Notes: generated from the sequence alone by a model not told the origin. A stretch of DNA of 64,000 bases from CAYFNF01 sp964344485 (GCA_964344485.1 CAYFNF010000002.1:124001-188000), one strand, 5' to 3'. Positions 1 to 8,262 are shown, counted from the stretch's first letter. Made by a program: numbers and translations.

Positions 1-3
1 CAC

Positions 4-49
4 GCGGCTCGCTGCACTGCACCAGCAGTGGGCCGCAACGATTTTTTTT
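4..49 (+). terminator. Probable Rho-independent terminator at the window edge
   Basis: A GC-rich hairpin is followed by eight T. The inner stem pairs positions 15-20 (CACTGC) with 25-30 (GCAGTG) around a 4-nt loop. The outer stem pairs 4-8 (GCGGC) with 32-36 (GCCGC), with an asymmetric bulge. The T run is 42-49. It most likely ends a transcript entering from the left. A leader attenuator for the riboflavin genes is possible, but I cannot see the conserved core of an FMN riboswitch. Confidence 0.55.
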
Positions 50-82
50 GGCGAAATCCACATACTATGAAATAATATCAAT

Positions 83-445
83 ATGCAAATAATCTGGGGT
101 AAAAGTCGAACTGGAAAAGGCAGAGGAAAAGAAATGAACGTTCCAACCCTCAATATTCCAGTTTATAAACCCATCACACACGGTGTCTACATTTCGCGAA
201 TAAAAATAGACTCGCGCTGGTACAACTCGATCACGTATATCGGATCAGCGCTTACGTTTTCAGAGAAGCACGTTCAAGCAGAGACACATATTATTGGGAA
301 GCGTGTACACCCTAAACATATGTGGATATCAATTCGATTATTACAACAGCTACGCAAGCCAAATGCTTTTAAGAGCACTACCGCATTACAACGAGCCATG
401 AAGAAAGATATCGAGGTTGCGAGGAAATATTTTAAACAACAGTAA
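83..445 (+). CDS. Riboflavin kinase, stand-alone domain
   Basis: This 120-residue protein matches the flavokinase domain, which phosphorylates riboflavin to FMN with ATP in the cytosol. The motifs are in order: a glycine-rich start with PTLN at residues 21-24 (family PTAN), GVY at 34-36, TYIGSALTF at 51-59, and the acidic position in AETHI (E67). In most bacteria this domain is the C-terminal half of bifunctional RibF, but the FAD synthetase half is absent here. The gene is followed after 1 nt by riboflavin synthase and then lumazine synthase, which fits a flavin operon continuing from the left. I see no strong Shine-Dalgarno or promoter. Whether FAD is made by another protein cannot be told from this window. 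Confidence 0.82.
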   Translation: MQIIWGKSRTGKGRGKEMNVPTLNIPVYKPITHGVYISRIKIDSRWYNSITYIGSALTFSEKHVQAETHIIGKRVHPKHMWISIRLLQQLRKPNAFKSTTALQRAMKKDIEVARKYFKQQ

Positions 446-446
446 G

Positions 447-1028
447 ATGTTTACAGGCATTATCTCATCATGCAAGAGCATTCTACACTGCAAAAAGCAG
501 GACGGTCTTGTAATATACGGTATCGAACAACCAAAGGAATGGGATATTCAAGTAGGTGAGAGTATCAGTGTAAATGGAATCTGTTCAACAGTAACTGAGC
601 AGGATGGCGCAGAGTTTACCGTTCAATATATGCAAGAAACACTATCTATTACCACTGCTAGTGAATGGAAAGAACAGCAAGTAGTAAATCTTGAACGCAG
701 CGTGACCCCGGAAACTCTCTTATCTGGGCACTTAGTATATGGACACATTGATTCAGTCGGAACTATAGAGGAAATTGACCAGCAGAATGACGCGCATATT
801 ATAACTCTTTCTCACCCGAAAAAATTCGATCCGTATATAATTCAGAAGGGTTCTATCGCAATAGACGGTATTAGTCTTACTGTAATCAATCCAGAACCGG
901 GTAGCTTTTCTGTAGCAATTATTCCACACACCTATACACAGTCGACAGTTCATACATGGAGTATCGGAGACCAAGTCAATCTAGAATACGATATTATTGC
1001 GAAATACACCCAACAAGGTGTATCATAA
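447..1028 (+). CDS. ribE: Riboflavin synthase, alpha subunit
   Basis: The enzyme dismutates two 6,7-dimethyl-8-ribityllumazine molecules into riboflavin plus the pyrimidine precursor. The 193-residue protein starts with the family signature MFTGII and has two lumazine-binding beta-barrel repeats. The second contains IDGISLTVIN and ends with the typical DIIAKY. I chose the ATG at 447 because it gives the canonical N-terminus one base after the flavokinase stop; an upstream TTG start in the same frame adds ten unrelated residues. The next gene, lumazine synthase, begins 4 nt after the stop. Length is normal for the family (about 200 residues). Confidence 0.93.
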   Translation: MFTGIISSCKSILHCKKQDGLVIYGIEQPKEWDIQVGESISVNGICSTVTEQDGAEFTVQYMQETLSITTASEWKEQQVVNLERSVTPETLLSGHLVYGHIDSVGTIEEIDQQNDAHIITLSHPKKFDPYIIQKGSIAIDGISLTVINPEPGSFSVAIIPHTYTQSTVHTWSIGDQVNLEYDIIAKYTQQGVS

Positions 1029-1032
1029 GTAC

Positions 1033-1500
1033 ATGGCAAAACCCCCATCAAAACCTACACTTCCAATAGCTGACGGAAAGGATGAAAACGGTAATGTAAT
1101 TCATATTGGTATTGTTCAATCCACCTTCAATAAAGACATAACGGATTTTCAGCTTGAACAGGCAAAACAATGCCTTGAAGAAACTGGAGTCACATTTGAA
1201 TTAAAAGAAGTCTATGGATCATATGAAATAACATATCTGATTCAACAGATGGCGCAATCAGGGAAATTTCATGGATTAGTCGCACTTGGGTGTTTAATAA
1301 AAGGCGAAACCATACATTTTGAGGTCGTTTCACAAGCAGTGGCGTTGGCTATTCCGGATCTTATAAAAACATATAACATCCCTATTGGATTTGGTATCAT
1401 CACCGCAAATACGAAAGAGCAAGCGCAAGAGCGTACATGGTTTGGATATGACGCTACATTTGCTGTGCTGGATTCGATTATTAAAGCGCGATCGTTATGA
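1033..1500 (+). CDS. ribH: 6,7-dimethyl-8-ribityllumazine synthase
   Basis: It condenses 3,4-dihydroxy-2-butanone 4-phosphate with the ribitylamino-pyrimidine, the step before riboflavin synthase. The 155-residue protein shows the phosphate/substrate motif GCLIKGETIHFEVVS, including the catalytic histidine, and the C-terminal PIGFGIITANTKEQAQER. The ATG at 1033 is preferred over an in-frame start at 997 that lies inside ribE. Members of this family form pentamers or 60-mer capsids. The stop overlaps the next start (ATGA at 1497). No ribD or ribBA gene is visible, so the upstream half of the pathway must lie left of the window or be missing. Confidence 0.92.
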   Translation: MAKPPSKPTLPIADGKDENGNVIHIGIVQSTFNKDITDFQLEQAKQCLEETGVTFELKEVYGSYEITYLIQQMAQSGKFHGLVALGCLIKGETIHFEVVSQAVALAIPDLIKTYNIPIGFGIITANTKEQAQERTWFGYDATFAVLDSIIKARSL

Positions 1501-2210
1501 CAGCACCGTTGCCAATATCTCCTGTTGTCTATTTCTCAATTGCTATTATTACAGCAGTGATCACGATCATGCTGATTCGCGGGTATCTCATTCAAGGCAA
1601 ACAGAATGTTTTTATACGATCATTCGCTGAAGCGTATGGTATGTTTTCGCTTGGGTATATGGTATTTGCGTCTGCAATTCTATTTGCCCCACGCAGTATA
1701 TCATTATTGCATTTTGCGTTCGTGATCGGACATTTCTGTATACTCTGCGGTATTGCACGGATTATCTCACTGATATTTGGCATTTCGTACTCCAAACACG
1801 CTACCATGCAATATAATACCTACTTAATCTGCATCATGTTGAATCTGCTCATTATTCTGATTCCACTACGATACACTAGCTATCCTTGGATGAATCTACA
1901 TACTGGAATAACTGAGTGGATCGTTCACCCATACGTTACAGTAACATTATTTACTTCAATTGCTCTCTACCTTTTAATAATTTTCTTTTTCTTTTTCTTT
2001 GCAGCAATCCGAAAGCACAATTCAACGTTTGCACGCATTCGATCTGGTTTGATTGCAGGGAGTACTCTGTTATTACTGCTCGGCGCGAACATGCACTACG
2101 CAGCCACCACGCCTTGGCAAGCACTCACTGCATCGATTTGGATTGCAGTTGGGTTCCTTCTTGGTTTCATCGGCATTATGTATAAACGATCATTAGCAAT
2201 TTGGAAATAA
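1497..2210 (+). CDS. Seven-helix integral membrane protein, unknown
   Basis: I do not recognise this 237-residue protein. It has about seven hydrophobic segments with short polar loops, resembling the free-standing seven-helix sensor modules found before histidine kinases and GGDEF domains, but no output domain is attached. A poly-phenylalanine stretch in the fifth helix is encoded by a short TTTTTC tandem repeat (about 1983-2001). The start codon overlaps the ribH stop (ATGA), so the gene is translationally coupled to the flavin operon. A role in flavin uptake or sensing would be guesswork. Confidence 0.7.
   Translation: MTAPLPISPVVYFSIAIITAVITIMLIRGYLIQGKQNVFIRSFAEAYGMFSLGYMVFASAILFAPRSISLLHFAFVIGHFCILCGIARIISLIFGISYSKHATMQYNTYLICIMLNLLIILIPLRYTSYPWMNLHTGITEWIVHPYVTVTLFTSIALYLLIIFFFFFFAAIRKHNSTFARIRSGLIAGSTLLLLLGANMHYAATTPWQALTASIWIAVGFLLGFIGIMYKRSLAIWK
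1983..2001 (+). repeat. Short TTTTTC tandem repeat in coding sequence
   Basis: About three copies of a TTTTTC hexamer encode consecutive phenylalanines in a transmembrane helix. The unit is six bases, so slippage by whole units would keep the frame. No other repeat of this type is seen in the window. Confidence 0.6.
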
Positions 2211-2214
2211 TTAT

Positions 2215-3159
2215 ATGACTTCATTCGTAAAACACTTTAAAGAGATCTCAGCACAAGACGTAGCTGAGGCAGGAGGAAAAGGCGCGAGTCTCGGGGCTAT
2301 GACTCAAGCTGGCTTTGCAGTACCACCAGGTTTTGTCGTAGTAGCAGATGCGTTTAAAGAATTTGTGCATGACCATCCGCGCTCCGAGGATATCCAAGCG
2401 CAGTTAAATAAGGTAAATCCGGATGATGTAAATTCAGTTGATCAAGCATCATCCACGATTCAAGATATTATTCACGACCTTCCCATGCCTGAAGAACTTG
2501 AACAAGAGCTGCTCAAAGAATTCGATGCACTTGGTAGTGAGTTCGTTGCTGTTCGCAGTTCAGCTACTGCTGAGGATTCGAAAGTTGCGTCTTGGGCAGG
2601 AGAGCTGGAAACATACTTAAACACCACACGAGAGACATATATAAACAATGTAAAGAAGTGTTGGGCGTCGCTCTATTCACCTCGAGCAATTTTCTATCGA
2701 ATTGAGAATAAGTTAGAAGACGCGCAAGTGCATGTTGCTGTGGTTGTACAAAAGATGGTGAACTCTGAGATCGCCGGTGTCTGTTTCTCTGTTCATCCAG
2801 TTACTAAAGATGAAAATCAGATGATCATTGAGGCGTGCTTCGGTTTAGGTGAAGCATTAGTATCCGGTCAAATCACACCAGATAGTTATATCGTTACTAA
2901 AGACGACAAGAAGATAGTAGATACGTTTATCGGCGCGCAGACCATTAAATTAATAAGAGACGAGAACGGTAAGAATGCTGAGATAGAGCTAGACTCAACG
3001 GAGTCAGAGAAGCAAAAATTGAGCAATGAATTAGTGCTGCAAGTAGCAGAGCAAGCTCTTCTGATAGAAGAGCACTATAATTTTCCAGTGGATATTGAAT
3101 GGGCAGTAGAAAAGAATCAGGTATATATAACTCAAGCTCGGCCAATAACAACATTGTGA
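2215..3159 (+). CDS. PEP synthase/PPDK N-terminal ATP-grasp domain, stand-alone
   Basis: The 314 residues cover the PPDK_N (pyruvate, phosphate dikinase/PEP synthase) nucleotide-binding domain. Visible motifs are GGKGASLGAM (residues 20-29), RSSATAEDS (114-122), the CFSVHP and GLGEALVSG strands, and the domain-closing QARPIT near residue 309. Full-length PEP synthase (about 800 residues) continues with a phospho-histidine swivelling domain and a PEP-binding barrel. Neither is present, and the next gene is unrelated. The protein could pair with separately encoded domains elsewhere or use ATP to phosphorylate another partner. Start: ATG 4 nt after the preceding stop. The ending is clean with no sign of frameshift, so this looks like a real short form. 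Confidence 0.85.
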   Translation: MTSFVKHFKEISAQDVAEAGGKGASLGAMTQAGFAVPPGFVVVADAFKEFVHDHPRSEDIQAQLNKVNPDDVNSVDQASSTIQDIIHDLPMPEELEQELLKEFDALGSEFVAVRSSATAEDSKVASWAGELETYLNTTRETYINNVKKCWASLYSPRAIFYRIENKLEDAQVHVAVVVQKMVNSEIAGVCFSVHPVTKDENQMIIEACFGLGEALVSGQITPDSYIVTKDDKKIVDTFIGAQTIKLIRDENGKNAEIELDSTESEKQKLSNELVLQVAEQALLIEEHYNFPVDIEWAVEKNQVYITQARPITTL

Positions 3160-3166
3160 AAAACGT

Positions 3167-3195
3167 TTGACAAAATACATAAAATATTATATAAT
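3167..3195 (+). promoter_or_regulatory. Consensus sigma-70 promoter for the tandem-GGDEF gene
   Basis: A perfect -35 TTGACA (3167-3172) and a perfect -10 TATAAT (3190-3195) are separated by 17 bp. The expected start near 3202 gives a leader of about 24 nt before the ATG at 3226. Confidence 0.85.
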
Positions 3196-3225
3196 ACACA
3201 TTGTGACTATTTTAACTATCAACGA

Positions 3226-5541
3226 ATGACAGAACCAGCAGATACATCAGGAAGACCTCCGGCGGATTCTGGCCAACTACCACCAGCAGGGCCACCGCAT
3301 GATCGCGGAAAAGCTGGTCGCATATTGCAGACACGCGAGTTTTTAAGTTTAACACCCGATGGTATACGAGAAGAAGTCAGGCAACAGATCGACCAATATG
3401 TTCAAGTGCTCCACGATTTTGGATATATTCATGTCACTCGAGAGCAGATTGAACAAGGGGACACAGAAGGCTTGCCTGAATTGCCACCAGGATTACGGAT
3501 GAAAATGGTGGTCGCACGGCAGTGTGAATATATGCGAGATGGGGATGCTGAAGCCATGTTGTGGTATATCGATCGCTTGGAGCGCGATGTGATGGTTGAT
3601 CGTTTAACCGGAGTGAAGAATCGTGCGCAGTATGACGAGTATATGGATCGTATATTCGCTGAAAAAGCTCGGTATGAGGGTCACGGTCGCGAAGTGCCAC
3701 CAACTGCAATGGCTATCATCGATATCGATAACTTTCATCAGATAAATGGTTCTGTGGGACATCCGGTGGGTGATATTATCTTGAGAAAGTTTTTTGACAT
3801 TATTCAAGCATCGCTTCCGCGTCGATCAGATACAGTATTCCGATATGGCGGAGAAGAAGCAGTAGTGATTATGAGAAATACCTCTGCAGACCAAGCGGCT
3901 ATAGCCATGGAGCGCTGTCGTGAGAATATTCAGCAGAACTTAGTTGCTGATGTCATTGCTGAACTCGACACATATCCAGATGAACTAAAAGCAAAAATTG
4001 CTGAACTACGATTGCTCGAAGAAATTACTGCGTCCATTGGTATCTCTGAATTGCGTGACCATCATACAACTGAGACTGACCTCTTCACTGAGACTGATAT
4101 TGCGATGTACAAAGCAAAGACCGGAGAAGATCAGCCTGACCATCCTGGTCGCAATCTCGTCACGGTATTTCAACCAGGCATGGAAAAACCCGAAGCTGCG
4201 GCAGACTCAGAAGACCGCGATAGTTGGAGTGAAGAGACCACTGATTCGATTGTGTTTGATCTCTCTGGATTCCAAGCATCTATACAAGAACCAGCGGAAA
4301 TTATTGAATCATATCATGCAAATGCACGTGAGTCTTTTGATTTGCAGAGAGACTCCGATCCTGAAGATACATTTATGGCAGTGGATGTACAAGAAGGTAT
4401 ACAGTTTCTTATGGGGCAGGAGAGAATGGCGGAGCATCTCCAATCACAAGCGCCAGATGATCTGATAGCGTTTCATTCAGCATTTGAGCAAATTGTCGCA
4501 GATGCTCGTATTGATTCATTAACACGACTACCGAATAGACTCGCATTTGAAGAAGAATGGGAAGAGCGTGTGGCAGTGATTGCTCGTCGAGCAGACAAAG
4601 CGTACGTAGTAAAAACAGAAGTTGATGATGATAGTGGTCAACCGGTTGAAAATTTTGTGTTACGAGAAGGGGAGAGTGTACCACGTTCTGTATCGCTCCT
4701 GATGTTTGATATGGATAAGTTTAAGTTAGTAAACGATACCTGCGGTCATCGATTCGGGGACCTCTGTTTAAGAGCCATGGGTGATGTCTTACAAGGATTC
4801 ACCAGTCCAGAGCACGATCAAGTTCCAGGCATCGCTCGCGATAGTGAAGCTACTGTACGATTTAGCGGAGAAGAGTTCGGAGTACTATTAGATACAGATG
4901 ATCCAAGAGAAGTGAAGCTCGCTGCTCAGCGTTTTGTAACGCAAATCCGTGAACGGCTGTTTCGAGTACGACGTGACGATGACGGTGCAATTACTGCAAT
5001 AGAAGGCCGAGTTGCAGAGCTCGCACGACAGTTAGGAAGGCAGTACTCTCCTGAGCAGCTTGCTGAGTTACGGGACGCTATTACTGTCAGCATTGGTGCA
5101 TTTCCAGTAGAGTTGGTGGCAACTGGTAGTCCGATACTATCTGATGAAGGAGGAGCGTCCTTGCGAGTAGCTCACACTACACCAACACTGGATGTGGTCA
5201 AGGAAGGAGCTGACATGATGCTTTACGTCGCGAAAGGGGATATCCCAGAAGTGTTACAGCCATCAGCAAAGGATTCTCCAGAGCAAGCACAAAAAAAGGA
5301 GCGGGCTCGAGAATTACTGCAACAGCTACGAGACGCATTAGTACAATCTCAATTAGCTACGGATCCAGCAGAGGAAGACGCTGAAGGAAACTGTAGTAAT
5401 ACAGAGCACGGAAGAGATCGATACGTTTTTGCAGATCACAAACTACGCGAGATCCTCGCTTTATATAGAGAACAAGAACGAGAAATTGCAGCTGAACAAA
5501 AAGCAGCAGCGAAAAAAGCTGCGGCTGCTGATAAAGAATAA
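3226..5541 (+). CDS. Tandem-GGDEF diguanylate cyclase-like protein
   Basis: This 771-residue soluble protein carries two GGDEF domains. Domain 1 (about 120-300) has DRLTGVKNR, a DIDNF metal site, an inhibitory-site RRSD at 199-202 exactly five residues before the signature, and the signature GGEEA (208-212) with Ala in place of Phe. Domain 2 (about 425-690) has DSLTRLPNR, FDMDKF and SGEEF (546-550); its inhibitory site is degenerate (RDSE, 537-540). GGDEF domains make cyclic di-GMP from two GTP. Both signatures deviate, so activity of either half is uncertain. The N-terminus is proline-rich and disordered; the C-terminus is an Ala/Lys/Glu-rich helix. No signal peptide, membrane segment or EAL domain is seen. 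It is a single-gene transcript from its own promoter and ends tail-to-tail with the histidine kinase. Confidence 0.88.
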   Translation: MTEPADTSGRPPADSGQLPPAGPPHDRGKAGRILQTREFLSLTPDGIREEVRQQIDQYVQVLHDFGYIHVTREQIEQGDTEGLPELPPGLRMKMVVARQCEYMRDGDAEAMLWYIDRLERDVMVDRLTGVKNRAQYDEYMDRIFAEKARYEGHGREVPPTAMAIIDIDNFHQINGSVGHPVGDIILRKFFDIIQASLPRRSDTVFRYGGEEAVVIMRNTSADQAAIAMERCRENIQQNLVADVIAELDTYPDELKAKIAELRLLEEITASIGISELRDHHTTETDLFTETDIAMYKAKTGEDQPDHPGRNLVTVFQPGMEKPEAAADSEDRDSWSEETTDSIVFDLSGFQASIQEPAEIIESYHANARESFDLQRDSDPEDTFMAVDVQEGIQFLMGQERMAEHLQSQAPDDLIAFHSAFEQIVADARIDSLTRLPNRLAFEEEWEERVAVIARRADKAYVVKTEVDDDSGQPVENFVLREGESVPRSVSLLMFDMDKFKLVNDTCGHRFGDLCLRAMGDVLQGFTSPEHDQVPGIARDSEATVRFSGEEFGVLLDTDDPREVKLAAQRFVTQIRERLFRVRRDDDGAITAIEGRVAELARQLGRQYSPEQLAELRDAITVSIGAFPVELVATGSPILSDEGGASLRVAHTTPTLDVVKEGADMMLYVAKGDIPEVLQPSAKDSPEQAQKKERARELLQQLRDALVQSQLATDPAEEDAEGNCSNTEHGRDRYVFADHKLREILALYREQEREIAAEQKAAAKKAAAADKE

Positions 5542-5555
5542 TTATTCTGTTTTTT
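5535..5555. terminator. Possible weak bidirectional terminator between convergent genes
   Basis: A perfect 14-bp palindrome (5535-5548) is centred exactly on the junction of two adjacent stop codons and is followed by GTTTTTT. The stem is AT-rich and has no spare loop, so as a terminator it would be weak. It is the only candidate between the convergent GGDEF and kinase genes. Confidence 0.3.
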
Positions 5556-7084
5556 CAGATTCTACTATTGGTAGAGAGATTGAGAACTCTGTACCTTGAT
5601 TTTCGGTACTTTCGAACGTTACACTTCCTTCGTGTTGTGCAACTATCTCATGTACAACAAATAGCCCGAGTCCAGAACCATCGGCTTGAACAGTTTGAAT
5701 ATTGGACCCACGGAAAAACTTAGAGAAGATACGTTCTTGTTCATGCTGCGGAATGCCGTAACCAGTATCTTTAATATGTACAGTAACGAACTCATCGGAT
5801 TCTTCAAATGTAATAGTGATTGTTCCNNNNNNNNNNAGTGTACTTCACTGCGTTATCAATAACATTGCGCAGAGCCATCTTCAGCTTGTCTATGTCAGCA
5901 CTCACAAATGGTAGCTTCTGTTTTGGTTTTTGCAATGTGAGATGTACGTCTGCTTCATTCAGATTTGCTTCAAATTCGTGGCATACTTCTTCTAATATCG
6001 TATAGAGGTCTGTGGCGAGGAAGTTAAACTTCATATGCTGCGTCTCAATCTGAGTTACATCCAACAAACTATTGATTAAATTAATCATGCGGTCGATATT
6101 TTGCAATCCTTTTTGTAGGTGTTCTTTTGCTTCAGTAGAGATAGTTCCGAGATCTTCTTCGACCACCATATTTACTACCCATTTAATTCCCGACATCGGC
6201 GTACGGAGTTGGTGAGCAGCAATGGAAAGGAACTCTGTTTTTTGTTTATCGAGTTTCTTGGTTTTGTCTAATTCAATGCGTAATGATTCCTGGGTGGCCT
6301 CCAGCTTTTGAATCATGGTGTTAAATGTTTCAGCAAATAAACCTAATTCATCTTTATTATTAATATCAACGACCTGAAAGTTTCCTTTTGAGATGCTTTG
6401 CGCAGCGTCAGTCAATTTCTTCACTGGTACAGTAACTGACCGGTGAATGAAAATATACACAAGAATAAGAGCAATAATTGCGATACAACCGACAATGATA
6501 ACGTTAATAATTGTTTTTTGAACTTGTTCAGCAGTCAAATGTCGCTCTTCCAACGACTCATTCTGAATCTTCAATTCTATCTCCTCTTCAAGGAATTGCG
6601 CAAAGTTGTCTCGGCTGACTGATACATCGACTAGCCGCGCTTGCAACTCTTCCTGTTCAGCGCCATTTTCGTACGCTTCCACCAACGTCAATAACGAATC
6701 GTAAATGTCATTGATATATTCATCGAAGGATGCAGTAAACTGCAGATCCTCTTCAGACGTTGAAAGATGAAATAAACCGATCTGTGCGCGAACTGCTTCA
6801 TTCAGTTCATCCTGGAATTGCTGCTTACTATCCTCATTGCCGGTCTGCACATAGTCATACGCTGCGAGAATAGAGATATTTAAGCTATCCTTGATTTTTG
6901 TAGTTTCGATGAGGCGTGGAATCAGCCGATCTGAAATACGCTGTGTATCTGCTTGAATATCGTACATCGAGGTGATATTCAACGCACCCAGATCGATCAT
7001 GAGCAAAATCAAAATAAAGAAGATCAGAAAGACCTTGTATTTGACTTTAAGATTTGATAGTAGATCGGTAATTACCAACGACAT
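5542..7084 (-). CDS. Sensor histidine kinase (interrupted by an assembly gap)
   Basis: Membrane kinase that autophosphorylates a histidine. Segments in order: TM1 (about 17-36), an extracytoplasmic helical region (40-190) like a four-helix-bundle sensor, TM2 (191-213), HAMP (214-268), and a dimerisation box with AAHQLRTP (phosphoacceptor H291). Next comes an N box ending NAVKYT, then ten N at 5827-5836. After the gap the minus strand continues with the rest of the ATPase domain: GTITITFE, DTGYGIP, the F box FSKFF and GSGLGLFVVHE, stopping at 5544-5542. The frame changes across the gap, so the true gap is not 10 nt; 9 or 12 would restore the expected VKYT-GTITI join. No response regulator gene is adjacent. 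The stop codon abuts the stop of the convergent GGDEF gene. Confidence 0.9.
5827..5836. other. Assembly gap, 10 N
   Basis: A run of ten N falls in the ATPase domain of the histidine kinase. The reading frames on either side do not match over 10 nt, so the length is a placeholder. Confidence 0.95.
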
Positions 7085-7092
7085 ATGAATAT

Positions 7093-7121
7093 ATTATAAC
7101 AGTTTTTTCATTGTACGTAAA
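7093..7121 (-). promoter_or_regulatory. Promoter for the histidine kinase, probably leaderless
   Basis: On the minus strand the -10 is TATAAT (7098-7093) and the -35 is TTTACG (7121-7116), with a 17-bp spacer. The last -10 base lies 9 nt from the A of the ATG at 7084, so the mRNA should start at or within about two bases of the start codon. It overlaps the divergent promoter of the proline-rich gene. Confidence 0.6.
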
Positions 7122-7139
7122 TGATTCTTGTGATATAAT
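7111..7139 (+). promoter_or_regulatory. Extended -10 promoter for the proline-rich membrane protein
   Basis: The -35 is TTGTAC (7111-7116) and the -10 is TATAAT (7134-7139), with a 17-bp spacer and an upstream TG (7131-7132) forming an extended -10. The predicted leader is about 20 nt to the ATG at 7166. It shares sequence with the kinase promoter on the other strand, so the two may compete. Confidence 0.75.
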
Positions 7140-7165
7140 ACAGGAAAAGAATGTAACGTTTTATT

Positions 7166-8257
7166 ATGGCTGATGGAACGAATCAATCACCAGCGCAGGG
7201 ATCCGGAGGACTCCCTCCACTTTCGAATGGTGCACAACCTCCTCAACCATCTGGTGGGTTACCGCCAACTCAACAACCAGTACAACAACCCGCAGGGCCG
7301 GGTCTACCACCTATTCAACCACCGACGACACCTTCTGCACCACCCGCTCAACAACCGCCTACGGATTCTGGTTCGTTGACATTTCCTCCTGAGCAGCTGG
7401 ATCCATCAAATATTCAACCAGGAACTACGCCACCGCAAACACCACCACCTGCAGCTGGCCCTTCTGCACCATCGCCATTGCCGGATAACTCGGCACCAGC
7501 TGGACCGACGCCACCGCAAACACCACCACCTGCAGCACAACCCATGGGACCGGCTATTCCATTAGAATCACAAGCACCAACAGGAGCAGGAATGCAACCA
7601 GGCCCTGGAGCAGACGCACAAGGCACTCCTATGGGAGGACCTGCAGAAATGCCAACGTCTATGCCGAGTGGACCAGCGCCAAGTATGGAGCCGCAACAAC
7701 CTGCTGTAGCGCCAACTGAGCAAACACCACAGCCTACAATGAATGCACCAGTTCAAGAGCCCGTACCTCCAACACAGCCAGTTGAGCCACAACCAACACC
7801 ACCTGATGCTCAACCTGCCGAACAAGCACCTGCACAACCCGCAGCAGAGGAAGCGGCGGCCGCAGATATTTTTTCCCAGCCCGCTGCTACACCTCCTGGC
7901 ACCCCTCCACCTATCGATGAACAACAAGTGGACATGCCTACAGTCGAACAGAGCGCACTTTCCGAGGATGAGCATGAAGAGTTATTCGGAAAAGAGAAGC
8001 TTTCCGGGGTACAGAAGATTGTTATTATTGCAATTGTATTAGTGTTGCTAGGAGTAATTATCGGCGCAGGTATTTGGATCTATACCAAGATTCAAGATCG
8101 ACAAGTTGAAACTGCTCAAGTTGTTGACACAGATAATGATGGATTGACTGACGAAGAAGAAGCTGAATTAAAAACCGACCCGAATAATCCTGATTCAGAT
8201 GGGGATGGATATCTCGACGGGGAAGAGGTGCAAAATGGATACGATCCGTTAGGGTAA
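7166..8257 (+). CDS. Proline-rich bitopic membrane protein with type-3 thrombospondin repeats
   Basis: This 363-residue protein has three parts. Residues 1-250 are a low-complexity Pro/Gln/Ala-rich region without a signal peptide. An acidic stretch leads to one transmembrane helix (about 286-308). The C-terminus (about 320-361) holds Asp-rich type-3 repeats, DTDNDGLTDEEE and DSDGDGYLDGEE, of the kind that bind calcium. The topology is probably proline-rich part inside and repeats outside. Function is unknown; similar tail repeats decorate surface proteins in many CPR genomes. The gene contains a 29-bp exact direct repeat. It is followed 5 nt later by mnmA and has its own extended -10 promoter. 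Confidence 0.75.
   Translation: MADGTNQSPAQGSGGLPPLSNGAQPPQPSGGLPPTQQPVQQPAGPGLPPIQPPTTPSAPPAQQPPTDSGSLTFPPEQLDPSNIQPGTTPPQTPPPAAGPSAPSPLPDNSAPAGPTPPQTPPPAAQPMGPAIPLESQAPTGAGMQPGPGADAQGTPMGGPAEMPTSMPSGPAPSMEPQQPAVAPTEQTPQPTMNAPVQEPVPPTQPVEPQPTPPDAQPAEQAPAQPAAEEAAAADIFSQPAATPPGTPPPIDEQQVDMPTVEQSALSEDEHEELFGKEKLSGVQKIVIIAIVLVLLGVIIGAGIWIYTKIQDRQVETAQVVDTDNDGLTDEEEAELKTDPNNPDSDGDGYLDGEEVQNGYDPLG
7427..7536 (+). repeat. 29-bp exact direct repeat inside the proline-rich gene
   Basis: The same 29 bases occur at 7427-7455 and 7508-7536. They are 81 bp apart start to start, so both are read in the same frame as TPPQTPPPAA. This suggests recent internal duplication and a place where length could vary by recombination. 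Confidence 0.85.
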
Positions 8258-8262
8258 ATATA

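Noticed and set aside
1..49. FMN riboswitch before the riboflavin genes
   Set aside because: The visible part is a simple hairpin with a T run. None of the conserved RFN stems can be recognised, and the region before position 1 is not available.
7085..7165. tRNA or small RNA in the longer intergenic gaps (7085-7165, 11809-12008, 44288-44389, 49278-49382)
   Set aside because: I looked for cloverleaf arms and GTTCRA-like T loops and found none; promoters and short inverted repeats account for these gaps.
7414..7975. Minus-strand Cys/Trp- or Gly-rich open frames opposite the proline-rich gene
   Set aside because: They are mirror translations of the repetitive CCA/CAA codons and resemble no protein family.
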